A stretch of 60,000 nt of DNA, from positions 403,797 through 463,796 of the forward strand of contig CAJNDS010001746.1 of NCBI GenBank assembly GCA_905221605.1, in the 5' to 3' direction. A model generated the notes under the pieces. That model had not been told where the DNA came from, did no database searches, and saw only the letters and a program-made list of their open reading frames with translations. The translations under genes and the position numbers were made by a program. The DNA comes from Symbiodinium natans. Taxonomy: Eukaryota; Sar; Dinophyceae; Suessiales; Symbiodiniaceae. This document shows, piece after piece, positions 17,653-28,957 of this stretch (the first letter of the stretch is position 1; the number at the start of each line of letters is the position of its first letter).

Positions 17653-18438
17653 TTACCGTAAAGCCTGCATGCGCTGCAGCATGTCAGCGTTCAGTAGCGG
17701 GCCCTCCCTTCCGGGGTGCGATGGTGCAAAGGACGTTGGCGTTCCTTGAGGCCCCATTTGGGGTGACGACCCACTTTTTTTAGAACCCAAACTCCCATCT
17801 CCCAAAGCTAACTGCCCTGGTGCACCCCCCGGGCTACCCAATGAACGGGTAGCACTTCGTGGTGGCGTTGCGTGTGAGTCCTGCCACACCGGGACCTGCA
17901 TGACCTCAGTGCGGGCAACTCTGAAAAAATCCCCAACCCTTGACATGAGCTGGAGCCCAGCCCCAGGGAAACCCTCAACCATTTTTGCAATAGTGGGCAA
18001 ACCCTGTCCTTGCTGGGAGCGTGGGGTAAGGAACCCCTCAACATCACCACTCGCCGTACCTGGCATGCCAGTGCTGGTCTCCAGACCTGGGCTCCCGCCC
18101 GGTGTGTTGCCGGGCACAATTTGGTGTGCGCTCTCACCACCCTCACTGGTGGTCGACATTGGTGGCACTTCCCCTGAACCTCGCGATGATTCATGTTGGC
18201 CTGTGCCTCCTCCCAATGCCCCTCCCGTAGCCGTATCAGGTTCAAGGCCCACTGCACCTGACTGGCCTGATTCACGTGGTGGCATTGAACCTGAGTGCTG
18301 CAAACCATCCCCTCCGGGAGGTGGAGATGGATGCGGTGGATTGGTGCCGTAGCCCTGCCCAAGCGTTGGGCTCATAACCTGCTGAGGTGAAGCCCCAGCA
18401 GGTCTAGTTCCCCTGAACCTACACCTGCCATGGCTCAC
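17653..18438 (-). pseudogene. retroelement N-terminal leader
   Basis: 261 residues, rich in Pro, Gly, Ser and Thr. GFLTPRSQQGQG and VGDFFRVARTEV correspond to the conserved segment of this leader family as I recall it. The frame closes at 17653 and reading must shift frame to continue. Confidence 0.6.
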
Positions 18439-19910
18439 CTAAGGCGCGCAGCTTTTTACACACAGCGAAGAAAGAACATCTTGAAGTCATGTACTAGTGC
18501 TATGTAGAAGGTCTACGGCACCTACTTGTGAAACTGTACATACTTTTGTTAAACATGCTCAAGGCTACTGTTCGGGCCTATAAGCAACAAAGGAAAACTG
18601 CATGATACAACTGCTACAGGATGATATGTACAGGAGTAGGCTTCAACAAAAATCCTTTTCGCTGCATCCTAAAGAGCGGGATCCCTCAATACCATCCCCT
18701 TAAGCCCTAAATCTTGTTCCTTAGATCTTCTTTGCAAATCTTGCTCCCTACGTACTTTTTCTTGTTCGTTGAGGATTTGGCGAATAAAATGTAAAGGCAA
18801 GTGTCCACCTAAACGAGCCGTGTCATGGTGGGCGGTGAGCATTGCTTTTTGCGCGGCGGTGCTGGACTCTGCATTGCGGTTTTTGGTCACGGCGAGGTCA
18901 CCACGAGGACACTGCGCGGTGACTACGTTTCATTCTGTTGTTTTTGGTAATTGATGTCTGGTCAATTGCAGTTTGTTGTTGGTGCTGCAGCCGTAGTCGT
19001 GACATCACGAGTCATCCGGTGTCAGCGACGCCTGTTCATACCGGTGTACACGTACGTCTTCATCTATACTTGTATCATTTGTTGGGCTGGTGTCTTAAAC
19101 TCGCTTGTATGCTTCGCTTGTATTTGTTGCGACGTTCTCCCAGTCATATTCAGCTGTGTTAGAATTTATGGTAAGTTTGCGAAATTATGATCTCGTTTTT
19201 GGTAGCCTGCATAGAAGGGGCCGCCTTATAGGTGACCTTAAAGTTGCCTAAAGCAACGCAAAACTGGAACTTTTTGTGTCATGCTTGCTTGGAGTTTGGT
19301 GTTCGCTTGAATTCTTTACGACGTGTTCAGCTGCATTACTCACCTGCAGATGAGTGAACATGCCATCTACTTCCGGAATGTTCGAGTTTGCATGCAGTTG
19401 TCTTGACAGTCATGTACCACATGTTTGCATTGCATTGCGTGCTTGTACAGTTGGAACCAACTTCGAACAGTGCATTTGCAACAGTGCACAAGGCGCAACA
19501 GGCGCACGGCCAAACCCCAGACACGATTTCCACCGCACTGAATTTTTCCTAGTCCTTCTGTAGACTTTTCCTCAGTCCGTTTCTCGACGTTTCTCAAAAA
19601 CACGTTTCATTTCACATTCCTGTGAGCTCGCATGTCTGTGGAGCGTGCTTGCAGCGTCGCAACACAATAGACTCTGTTGATTTTTCTGAGTGGGCTTCAG
19701 ACCTCTTCCAAGACTAGCTGTTTCGACTCCTTTTCTCGAGGTGACTCGCAGTCGGGTGGGATCTGGACTTGTTATTTGCTGTTGACCATTCAGATGTTCT
19801 GGACAAGCAGTTTCATTCATTGCAAGCAGGTACTCATTCAAGTGACCTAGCTGCTAGTTGTCTCAAATTCTTGTCAGCCTCTTCTCAACTGAGTCCTCGA
19901 CCATTCCAGA
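18439..19910. other. region with little coding evidence
   Basis: Mixed composition; only the weak minus-strand frame at 18669-18890 stands out. No repeat array or RNA gene recognised. Confidence 0.5.
18669..18890 (-). CDS. small hypothetical ORF or exon
   Basis: 73 residues with TARLGGHLPLHFIRQILNEQ and a Lys/Arg/Glu/Gln helix before a stop. No known motif. Lies upstream of the decayed retroelement on the same strand. Confidence 0.3.
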   Translation of the reverse strand: MTKNRNAESSTAAQKAMLTAHHDTARLGGHLPLHFIRQILNEQEKVRREQDLQRRSKEQDLGLKGMVLRDPAL

Positions 19911-20485
19911 TTACAGGACCTCCTCCGAAAACTCGTTCGTCAGCGAGAAGTCGTAGGTTTTCCTCACCCCTTCGCCGTCAAAAAGGTTAAACCTTACTAT
20001 CTTCTGGCAATCCTCGTTCACGGTGCGCAGCACCTTGAGCGAGTCATACCAAGTACCTGCATGCTCAATGTCAATCAAGAACATGGCTTCGTGTAGAGGC
20101 GAGGGTCTGCATCGGAATTTGTGCAGAATCTGTGCTGCGGACTGTCGGGCCCACATGCCCGGACATCGTAGAAAGGATCGATGATAACCTGCACAATGAT
20201 CGCAAAGGTGCTCTGCACATGGTCACGGACATCAAATAGGCCAATGCGGCACCTCCGTGTGAATGAATGGGTATGTCTCAGCTTCCAGAGCCATTTTTTG
20301 CCTTGAATTGGCAAATGAGAACGACAGGAGCCCAAATCACGACTTGACAGCTGATTGAGCTCAGGTGGCGGCATGCGTGCCTTCATGCTGTGCAAGCCCA
20401 CGTTCAATTCCGGTTCCGAAATTGAGAAGACAGCACTGTCGTGAGAACAAACCAAAAAAGTCAAGCTCACAAGCTGATCCTTCAT
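19911..20485 (-). CDS. hypothetical two-part gene
   Basis: The upper frame (from Met at 20485) contains RRCRIGLFDVRDHVQSTFAI and VQVIIDPFYDVRACG; the lower frame (to a stop at 19911) contains EAMFLIDIEHAGTWYDSLKV and RTVNEDCQKIVRFNLFDGEG. Both have natural beta-strand-like composition, and they are in different frames, so an intron near 20100-20160 or a frameshift separates them. The STF/IDP pattern faintly recalls extracellular domains of Cys-loop receptors, but I do not call it. No transmembrane segment is seen. Confidence 0.45.
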
Positions 20486-21899
20486 CCGCGTTTTGAAAGG
20501 TTGGTCGTGGGTTGTGTGCTTGGCTGTTCAGGCTTGTTCATGGCTTGCTAGGTTAAGCCTGCATGTCCAACTGACGGTTTAAACAATCTGGTCTTGAGCA
20601 TTTCCAGCTTCAGCGATCAAGAGCACATTGGTGCGTAGTCTTAGACCAGGGACCTTGGCGCTGCAGCAAGAGGAAAGCTTCGCCTCCTTTGCAGATTGAA
20701 GCTAGCCAGCAGCTAGCTTCCTGAATTGCCACTATTCTTCGAAGTCAAATCCGGGCGTTTGGGGCTTGAAAAGATAGAAACCCTTGAAATCTACATAGAC
20801 AACCAGGTCTGTGGGTGGGGGTGGGGGGTGGGGGTGGGGGGGGGCGGGAGGGGGCGGGGGGTGGGTCGTTGGGGCGTAAGGGGGTGAGGGGGAAGGAAGG
20901 TGGAAGGTGGTGGTGGTGGTGGTGGTGGTGGTGGTGGTGGTGGCGGTGGCGGGGTGACAAGTAAAGGGGGACCTCAGTATATGTTCCAATTGGTAGTCCA
21001 CTCACTCGTTTTTCATTCATTTCACATCATTCGTTATTCCTGAGGGGTTTGTGAGGACGAAATACCTCATTCGTTTCTGTCATTTCATCCATCGCCTTAT
21101 TCATGCTTCATTGCTTGCAATGCTTTAGCCCCCTTATGTTGCCCTTTTTTGAGGAGTATCCAAATTACCACCATCAAACCGAAACTGAACACAGCATCAA
21201 CTAGCTAAACTTACTGGGGAGTGTCAACCTAGTCAATTTGCACGAAGCTCATCACAAAACCCTCCCGAAGATACACATTATGTTAATAATACCGTTCCAG
21301 CATTGATGGGATGATTTTTGTGCATTGTTTTTTTTGGATGATTTTTGTGATTTATGGTTTTTTCGGGTTTAGGGTGTAGAGTTTCAGGTTTGGGACGTAT
21401 TGGTGTCGCACTATACCCGAAAGCAAATGCAGCACACTCTGAGGCCGGCGCAATGCTTTGTTTGACTGTTTACACGGTTTTGTTTCTCTTCGTCTGCTCC
21501 ATCTGTTCTGAGATTGTTGTTCGCGACCCAAGCAGTAAAGCCGACGCCAAAACCCAAAAGGAGCGAGCCATCAAGAAGCCGTTATAGGCCGTTGCTGTCA
21601 AAGTCTTTGATGCTCGTGAGCACCTGGCGCGAAGGCAAGTTGCGGGTTTAACGTAGTCAGGGCTTAAAGGCTTTGGGTGAGGGTGTTGCACGGTCGAAAC
21701 TGCGTTGCAAATCTGTTGGCACATCGCGCTGCAAGGAATTTGCCCCACCCCGTCGGACTGATTTGCAACCGTGTTGTTTGCGTCTCACCAAGGTTCGCTT
21801 TGCAAACCTACGTTAGGCCAAGACAGCTCAGGATAATGTCATTTTGGCCTTGCCATCGAAGTAGTTTGAGTCCTCCATCACGCATTGACAATGCGACCA
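20486..21899. other. no gene seen; G-rich low complexity
   Basis: Contains GT/GGT-rich DNA at 20810-20960 and unremarkable sequence. A weak TTTAGGG-like motif is near 21367. Confidence 0.5.
20905..20945 (+). repeat. (GGT)n microsatellite
   Basis: About 13 GGT units within a wider G-rich tract from 20815. Confidence 0.9.
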
Positions 21900-22189
21900 T
21901 CAGGCAGTGAACGTGGATGATGATGGAAGAGTCTTCATCTCCTCCTTCTCAGCTTTCTTTTTGCTCTTCTCCTCGGCGGTCATCTGCTTTCGGCTGCTCT
22001 TCTTCTCCACTTTTTCCAAAAACTTCCGCTGCTTCTCATAGACACGGGCTTTGTTGATCTGTGCTTCGTTATTCTTCTCATCTTCCTTCTTTTTGAGCGA
22101 CATCGCCTTAGCAAGAGCATGAGGGCTTCCATCTCAGCATCCTTCTCAGCGGGGGACTTGTAGCGCTTTTCATCCTTCTTTGGTGCCAT
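21900..22189 (-). pseudogene. Lys/Glu-rich small protein, frame broken
   Basis: ATG 22189-22187. MAPKKDEKRYKSPAEKDAEM reads to about 22110, then the sensible frame shifts to HALAKAMSLKKKEDEKNNEA and ends KTLPSSSTFTA-stop at 21900. The two halves make one continuous charged helix if a one- or two-base indel near 22110 is assumed. There is no intron-like gap. Intronless plus frame-broken suggests a retrocopy; a sequencing error is the alternative. Family not recognised. Confidence 0.5.
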
Positions 22190-23891
22190 TCTTTCACAGT
22201 TGCATGACCAGGCTGTTACCAAAGGCTTGAGTTGAATGATGCCTGAACTGGGCTGTAAGACTCACTCTTGCTAACTTTTTTTTACCTCTGTTAACCAGCT
22301 GTTTTGCTTGTATTTTGGCTGTAATTCCATCTTTACGAACCTGTTAGCCAAGATCGGAGCGAAAGCAGACGAATGCCCGCTCAGAAGCGTTCTAGTTCAA
22401 AAGCGCTTCTCAAAACGCAATCAAAAGCGTGACAGTCGCGCCGTCTGGATGTTGGCGACCTTCTCGCCCGATGTTCTCACCCTGAACCTAAACCCTAAAA
22501 GGGGACGGTTCCGACCTCGCTTCACTCTGATCTTTCTTGCAGAATACAACTACAGGTGCGGTATGAAAAATTTTACAATAATGGATTTAAAGATACAACG
22601 CGAGTGATAGGATCAAGGAAGATGAAGAACTGATTGCTAGGTATGAAGCCGAACCAAGAGACAGTGATGAAGCATTGAATACAATAACGTCCAAATACAC
22701 AGAGATAATCAACAGTTAGCGTCGTTAGACGCGCCGTTAGATGGTGATGTACAAGCGATAATAAGCAAGATGAACATTATCTCAATGCTTTTTTTGATGT
22801 AGCAAAGATATTCAGTACTGAAAGAACAAGAATGATATGCATTGAAGGCTGCAAGAAAGCCATTGAATGTTCAACAATGAACAAACAGACAATTACTTTT
22901 TTTAAGCAACATAATGCTAAATTTCTTGGGTTTTTTTGTGATGAAGTTTGTGGGAAATGGATTAGGTGGATACTTCCCAGTAGTTTGACATTCTTTTTTG
23001 AATTTTTGGTTTTTTGATGGTCGTACTTTGGCTTCTCTTTGAAAAAAAGGTAACATACAGGGGTAAGACACCTCAAGAAATCAGGCGATGAAAATGACGG
23101 AAACGAACGAGGTGTTTGTCCCCACAAACCCCTAGGAACAACGAATGAGGTGAGATGAATGAAAGGCGAGTGAGTGGATGATTACCAGTTCGTAAATGAC
23201 GTAATCTGTTGAGCTGGGCAATGTATAATGTATCACTATTTTTTTTGGGGGGGGTTCGGGGGGGGGGGCGGGGGTTGGGGAAGGGGGGTTGGGGAGAGGG
23301 AGGTTGGAAGGGGAAGGGGGTTGGGGTCAGGGGTAGGGATGATACTTGTTCCTAGACCCCATTTCTGGCCTCGAAATGTCGGGAACTGATGGGAGTTTAT
23401 GTGTTCGGGACCAAAGGCTCGAGGAAGGTTTGAGCACCGATTCGCAAGGTTCATCTGGCTGATCGGGCGTGGCGCGACTTCTTCACGCTTGGAGAATTTC
23501 CAGCATCAACTACTTTTCTCTCAAACGCTGGGGTATTCGGTGTTCGGGTTCTTTCGCTCCTTCCTCAGGTTTGTTCTTCTTTTTCTCTGGCCCAATTGCC
23601 AGGATTTCTTAGTCTGGGTTGCCTGCAGTTGTTGGGGCTTGAAGGATGGCGTGCCTGTGGGGCCGTGAAACCACCTGAAACAGTTGCTCCCGGTTTCTCC
23701 ATTTGGAGCAGACTTGTGGTGTCGTGGCCTATGTAATGTCGTCCGGCACGTTAGAAAAACCGCCCTATCACTGCTGTTTCTGTAGTTCCTGGCATTCAGG
23801 AGGAACAAGCCTCTCGCGAGGGAACAGACTCGACAACTGGGCCATACTGGGGTTCTGGAAGCTTCTGGAAGCTTTGCAGCGCTTTTCACTT
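22190..23891. other. no gene seen; G-run tract
   Basis: Includes T-rich sequence near 22900-23070 and a G-dominated stretch at 23241-23335. The short frames lack coding character. Confidence 0.5.
23241..23335 (+). repeat. G-rich low-complexity tract
   Basis: Many runs of three to nine G with few C; potential G-quadruplex former. Confidence 0.8.
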
Positions 23892-24157
23892 TCAGCTAGC
23901 CCATCCTGCAAAGAGGTCATTCTGCTGCTGCGTGTCGGACACTTCCCTGTCATGACGTTCCTGCATGATGGCTTCGTACAAAGTCATTTCGTTGTTGACC
24001 CGCTTGTACACGTTGTCGAGGGTTTGCCTCTTGTCTGCTTCGATTTCCTCAAGCAGTTTTGTGCCTCATTCCTGCACTGGAGGTCGTTGGTACTCCGCCA
24101 GCTCAGCATGAAGTTTCCTGTCGCATGAAGTTTCCTGTCACGTTCATTGACCTGCCT
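23892..24157 (-). pseudogene. coiled-coil protein exon broken by a 17-bp duplication
   Basis: Acceptor TTGTTACAG before 24157. Reads RQVNERDRKLHA, then after removing one copy of a 17-bp tandem duplication continues ELAEYQRPPVQE, a stop, and LLEEIEADKRQTLDNVYKRV through MTLYEAIMQERHDREVSDTQ to a stop at 23892. Heptad-like composition resembles SF-assemblin/striated-fibre proteins of algae and apicomplexans (weak assignment). One frameshift and one in-frame TGA argue for a pseudogene, though the TGA could sit in a small intron. Confidence 0.5.
24106..24139. repeat. 17-bp tandem duplication
   Basis: GCATGAAGTTTCCTGTC occurs twice in a row (24106-24122, 24123-24139). Not a multiple of three, hence the frame break in the coiled-coil frame. 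Confidence 0.95.
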
Positions 24158-25694
24158 CTGTAACAAATTGCTGTTTGGCTTTGCAGATTGAGTTGGTTAA
24201 CTACTGCTTCGTGCCTTTCCTCACCAAGTTCTTGGATCATGGTTTTCCCTTGACCGTGATCCCCGGCCCGGCCGATGTATCATAACACCCGAATACGGCT
24301 GATAACCTTTGATCGAGAATCACTCACAGCATTGATCAATGCGCGGCCAGGCCATGGCGTGTGCGTACTCGATTTAGTTTATGCCAGAGGGCTTGGCGCA
24401 TGTGCAAGTCTACAGAGAGTGGAATATAGCATCCCCGCCTATACAGAGCCCCCGCAGGACTCCCAAATAAACTATATGTTTCCTGGCATCACCCATCCCC
24501 ATGTGCTCAGGTATTGACAGATGACGTTACCTATGTGACATTCGAGGCGCATCCCGACGCCAGGAGGCCCATGTGATGCGCTGGACATATGTTGTATTGG
24601 GTTGGCCGTCCCATCATTAGGCCGGCACCAGTGTTGGCAAACACAGCTTCTGCTAGTAGCACACATCAGCTAGACAAGCCGGAGCTCCGACTTCGAGTGT
24701 GCCAATCAAGTCCCTGTGAGGCCATGGTTGTTGGAGAAATCATTCTGGAAGGTTGCGGCGTTCCTGATCCCAGCATTACAGCCTGCGCCTGAAGTGCTGC
24801 TATTGAGCTGCAAATTGGTTGCATTTTCCGAGGTTTGACCTAGGAGATGTGCCCTCAAAGATTCACGCGAGGTCCGCCTGATCCTGGATAGGTGGGTTTA
24901 ACCGTAGTCCTCAGAAACATTGCTTGTGGGCCCCATTTAGCGACACCCAATTTCATAATGACCTTTGACAGTCTTGACGAGACGAGATAGGTCAGATAGG
25001 TGTTGGGTCTGCGTGTGTCTGGCGTCATCGTGCCGTGCCTCGGAAGGGGACCCTTCCCATGCGGGCATGCAAACACACTAGGCAAATTCATCGGGGTTTG
25101 GGGGTATGGGGGTCAGGGTTGCAGAGTGTGATGAAAATCAATATGTGAGTGCTCAACTTTGGATGCTTTGTTTTGCTGCAAGAGACGGCCTTGAGCGTTG
25201 CGCTTGCATGTTGGGCTCTAAATGTGCCCGTGCTCGTGGCGAGACTTCAGAATCGTTTATGCCGCCTTTATCAGTTGTCCTGATTCTATTCATCCGTCCC
25301 TCGATGCCTCGCTTGGTCTATTTTTAGTTTACAAGGATTTCGATGGGTGAGTCTGTCTTGCTTCGCACTGGGTTTGAGCTTTGCCGCCGGGAGTACTCCA
25401 GCGATCGCAGGATCAGTCAGTTTGTGTCGAGTTGTGAAGGGAGTGTCTTTGCGCCTGTCAAAGACCTAGCTGCAACTTCATCACATTTCAGCTCAGGGGA
25501 AATCCTCATCTTCCTGATGACTTTCGGCGGCTGGAGGAGGCTGTTGTCAAATCTGTCAAATGTGTCAACGCAGGGGTCCTGCCAGCAGGAAGCCTCCCTA
25601 TGGTTCCCACGTGAGGTGCTGAGCTCCGGCTATCCCAAGTGTTGTTGAAGAAGGGGTCCCTTGCCAAGGCCGTTTCAATCTAACAGCGGTGCAG
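24158..25694. other. no well-supported gene
   Basis: Several short frames on both strands, none with recognisable motifs. Upstream exons of the plus-strand gene beginning at 25695 may lie here. Confidence 0.4.
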
Positions 25695-25832
25695 CAGTTC
25701 CTTCCCCCAGAGTCGGACGCTCAATGTCACGCACATGAAAGGCAATGGGACCAACGTAACATAGCATTTCAGAGAACTGAAAGGCGCTATGGTGTGGCCA
25801 GGATGATCCAGTCTTTCTTTCATCTCTCAAAG
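25695..25832 (+). CDS. unassigned exon
   Basis: Acceptor GTGCAG; 46 residues including ESDAQCHAHERQWDQRNIAF and YGVARMIQSFFHLSK, strongly protein-like and helical. Ends at a GC donor, or a GT donor nine bases later. Joins in phase 0 to the next exon. Family not recognised. Confidence 0.6.
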
Positions 25833-25909
25833 GCGGCCGGGAAAGGTGTGAGCATATGAAACATGCACTGGTTAGTTGACGGAAGTTTTCTGCGTCTTCC
25901 CGCTGGCAG

Positions 25910-26030
25910 GACCTTCAACAGAATGCACTGATTGAGCCAGATCAGCAAGGTGTCGTCTTGACCGCGACAAAGTGGATGTCGGCTCAAACACTAAGTGGCT
26001 TGCAGTGTTTGCAGCTGCGAATCATCGCAG
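25910..26030 (+). CDS. unassigned exon
   Basis: Acceptor CTGGCAG; DLQQNALIEPDQQGVVLTAT followed by KWMSAQTLSG and a Leu/Ile-rich stretch. 3' border uncertain; the same frame stays open into a poly-C run. Confidence 0.5.
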
Positions 26031-26112
26031 GCAGAGCTGCCGGTGGTGTCATCCGATGTGCAGCAGCTGGGCTTCATGTGGGCAGCGCAAGGGGAACTAT
26101 GGCCCTAACGCA

Positions 26113-26139
26113 CCCCCCCCCCCCCCCCCCCCCCCCCCC
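26113..26139 (+). repeat. poly-C run (27 C)
   Basis: Homopolymer within CGCA...ACGT context. Confidence 0.95.
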
Positions 26140-26868
26140 ACGTCCCTGCACCCATCTCAAAACTTCCCATTCCCATGCTTGGAAGTGTTTGGAAGACGTC
26201 ATGCACTGAGGAACGCCAATTGTCCTTTGATGGCCGCGGGCTCTCTGCAGACTCCCGCGAGTTCACCCCGGGCAGAGCTGAGTAGCCTGACTCAGTTTTG
26301 TGGGGGCTTCAAGTTGGAGTTTTTCTTGTGTGTGTGTGTGTGCGCATGTGTGCAGTCAAGGGTACGTTGAATGAGCCTTCCTTGCAAACATCTGCAACAA
26401 CAACCGAGAAACCTAAGTCCAGTCCTCAATGTTGGCATGTTTATGCTGCAAAAATACTTCTGACCACGCAACATAAATCGAGTTCTAGGTCCATACTTTT
26501 CGAACGCTGCTGAAAACTGATGCTTCAGTATCTATGATCCCAGCGCAAGCTAGGAAGACCATTTACGGCTCTAGGCCCCTACCATGTTTGAAAGCCCTGG
26601 GCGTCTCGGTTTCTGTGGACTTGGGCTCTAGTTTTTCGTAAACAATAATTATTGAGCTGTAAGGCCCGGAAAGCAGGGCGCAGGATTCAAGAGTGGTGGG
26701 CATCATGGTTCCGGGATTCCAAGGTGTACAGCAACGTTTACCAACCATTCAGAAGCTGACATGGCCCTGTCATGTCGATGTGCATGGCACCGCACGATGC
26801 GTCGAAGACATTGCGCTGCTGCACACGCAAATCCTTCTCAGCATGCTGTCTCTGACACACCCTGTTTT

Positions 26869-26888
26869 GGCTCTGGCTCTGGCTCTGG

Positions 26889-26930
<42 letters not shown>
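26869..26930 (+). repeat. compound (GGCTCT)n(CT)n microsatellite
   Basis: Five GGCTCT-like hexamers run into an uninterrupted CT tract; more CTCT sequence follows to about 27020. Confidence 0.9.
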
Positions 26931-27596
26931 CTCTCTGTGTCTCCTGTCTCTCTTCTCTGTTTCTCCTTCTCGCTCGCATGATCACGAAAGTTCTCTGTTG
27001 CTGGGAGCACACGTGCATCTCTCTCCGCGAGCAAAGACATGCTCGTGCGAGAAGAGAATCAGATGAAGCAATCTGCTGCGCCCTCGCGCCACGTCGAATT
27101 TGAGACCTGCGTGCTCGAAACTTGTCGATGCGCACGATACAGCGAGATGCGTCGAAGATGTTGAGCCGCTGCTGCTGCTGTGTTGCTGCGGGAGCACATC
27201 TGGAATCTCTTTCTGTGTGTACATGCTGACTGCCACCTATGACTGATTGCCAGCTCTCACGCGAAACCCATGATGCCACAAAGTAGGGTGTTTCTGCCCA
27301 GGGCCTTTTCAACAACGAGCTTTGCGCTTGGCGAAAAATGTCGAGCGCGAAGACTACAGAGTGGGTGCTATGTTTTCTTGCATACCACTGCTATTGACCA
27401 CTGCTGTCGGGGGGCTGTTGAGGGAACACTTTCAAGCTCAATTATGAAAATTGTATTCTTGTGCGTGTCCTTGCATCTTTGTCTGACGCGCCTTCTCTAT
27501 CCCTAGATCGCTCTTCTGTCAGATTCTTTCCTAACCCATAGATGGTCTGTTGCCCCTGCTTCCACGAGACAAAAATCTGTTTCCTGCAGCACGGGC

Positions 27597-27880
27597 TTGC
27601 CCAGGTACTTGAGAGAACTGCCACACATTCTGCAAAACAATTTCCGAGATGTCTACGAACTGAGGGTTTGCATGTTAGAGCCTGCGCCATCCCATGCCGT
27701 TCCATCACCATTGTTGGTGGCCCTGTTAGATTGTTCCCAATCCCCAACAGCGCAGCTTCTGGGCTCTACAATGTGGAAAAGCAAAGGCACGGTGACCAAG
27801 TCTCAGGTGGGCTTCCGAGAGGTTACAGGATGTGTGCGCGTGACTGTAAAAGCAGCGGGAACCGGCGTCTGCAAAAAACA
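27597..27880 (+). CDS. unassigned exon
   Basis: Reads YLRELPHILQNNFRDVYELR, CMLEPAPSHAVPSPLLVALL, and VGFREVTGCVRVTVKAAGTG. Well-mixed globular composition. Exact borders unknown; a second overlapping frame is also open but is less protein-like. Family not recognised. Confidence 0.5.
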
Positions 27881-27921
27881 TGAGAATATGTTATCTCGAA
27901 ACCAGAGCGTGAACGCAGCAG

Positions 27922-28113
27922 TCTTCGCACATCACAACTCCAGCGAATACCAAGAAGGCTGAACGTTGGTCGGGAGGCACAGTTGCCAAGATTGTGCGGG
28001 ATGAAGAAAAGGCCGGGTTGGAGGGTATTGTCTGGCTGGTTCCTGACCGTGCAGGCACCACCTCAGATGAGCAGCTGCGGGCGGGTGGGCAGAAGCCGCT
28101 TTGGTCAAGTTGA
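27922..28113 (+). CDS. unassigned exon with terminal stop
   Basis: Acceptor CGCAGCAG; ERWSGGTVAKIVRDEEKAGL, EGIVWLVPDRAGTTSDEQLR, stop at 28111. May be the end of the gene containing 27597-27880, or a donor may occur before the stop. Confidence 0.5.
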   Translation, partial: SSHITTPANTKKAERWSGGTVAKIVRDEEKAGLEGIVWLVPDRAGTTSDEQLRAGGQKPLWSS

Positions 28114-28747
28114 TTTCAAGCATTCTGGTTGCGGGGAGCCAGGAAGGCTGGCTGGGCCTTAGAGGAAGCTCGCTGAAAGTTCTGTGCCTCAGAAGTTGGC
28201 ACGCTGCGCCTGGCAGCGCAGCTGCGAACAGCTGCGAATTCGAAGATCGTACTCGGCTCCGACGCTGCTTTAAGCACGTGTCTTGCACGATGAGTATGTG
28301 TATAATCCCATCTAGAGGGGGACGTGTCGATGCCAAGCTGCAAAAATGAAGATGATCTGCTCTGCCGAAGATGGTTCGATCTGCATAGGAATCAGCTCGT
28401 TGCAAGCAAATAAGGTTCTGATGCTGAAAGTACGCCGCCATTGGCCACCGCTATTGCTGGATTGTGTAGTTTGGACTGGAGCTTGCGGGACCCTGGCACG
28501 GGTTGCAAGATCCTACATTTCAGCTTGTTCAAGACCCGCCAGCAGATAGCGACGCCAAACAAGAACGCTTGTGCAAGGCTAGGCCAGTTGATGGGCTGCA
28601 TCCTGCGACCTCCGCAAAGCCTCTGCTGCGTGTCCGCGCTTGGCACATTGCATGGCAGCATCGACATGCTAAAGATGAAGCAAGCAAAGCCTCCTCAGAA
28701 GGCACCTCGCAGGGCCATGGTGAGAGGGCGGTGCACAAGTGTTTCAG

Positions 28748-28957
28748 ATCGAGAGTTCGATTGAGGAAGGTCGGAGGCCCCGGATCCGTTCGGAGACTCC
28801 TAGGCCTGTCCATGGCATTGATCAGTGCACTAGTGAAAAGATTGGAATGGGTATGCAGCCTTCACAGCCTGACAGGCGGCGTTACTTTAGCCTTGAGAGA
28901 GCCGAAGAATCGTGTCGAATCGTGAGATACGTGTCATGGCCCTATGCGAACGCGTGA
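28748..28957 (+). CDS. unassigned exon
   Basis: Clean acceptor GTGTTTCAG; IESSIEEGRRPRIRSETPRP, SEKIGMGMQPSQPDRRRYFS, ERAEESCRIV, then a stop at 28955. A plausible preceding exon (DPPADSDAKQERLCKARPVD onward) lies at about 28515-28710. Confidence 0.5.
   Translation: MESSIEEGRRPRIRSETPRPVHGIDQCTSEKIGMGMQPSQPDRRRYFSLERAEESCRIVRYVSWPYANA

Larger units (their letters stand above)
14640..18438 (-). mobile_element. decayed gag-protease-methyltransferase retroelement fragment
   Basis: Order on the minus strand: Pro/Gly-rich leader, gag core, zinc fingers, DSG protease, methyltransferase-like domain. Integrase, RT and RNase H are missing. At least four frame changes and one stop inside a conserved motif show it is inactive. 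The architecture matches a dinoflagellate Copia-like family I recall. Confidence 0.75.
26031..27596. other. mostly non-coding with simple repeats
   Basis: A possible plus-strand exon lies near 26360-26460 (VKGTLNEPSLQTSATTTEKP after a TGTGCAG acceptor). The rest holds poly-C, GT and CT repeats and no clear gene. Confidence 0.4.

Noticed and set aside
20075-20485. Cys-loop receptor extracellular domain
   Set aside because: Resemblance limited to a short STF/IDP pattern; no Cys-loop and no transmembrane helices.
22220-22245. Spliced-leader relic upstream of the Lys-rich retrocopy
   Set aside because: Only CTCAAG and a few other bases agree; too weak to call.
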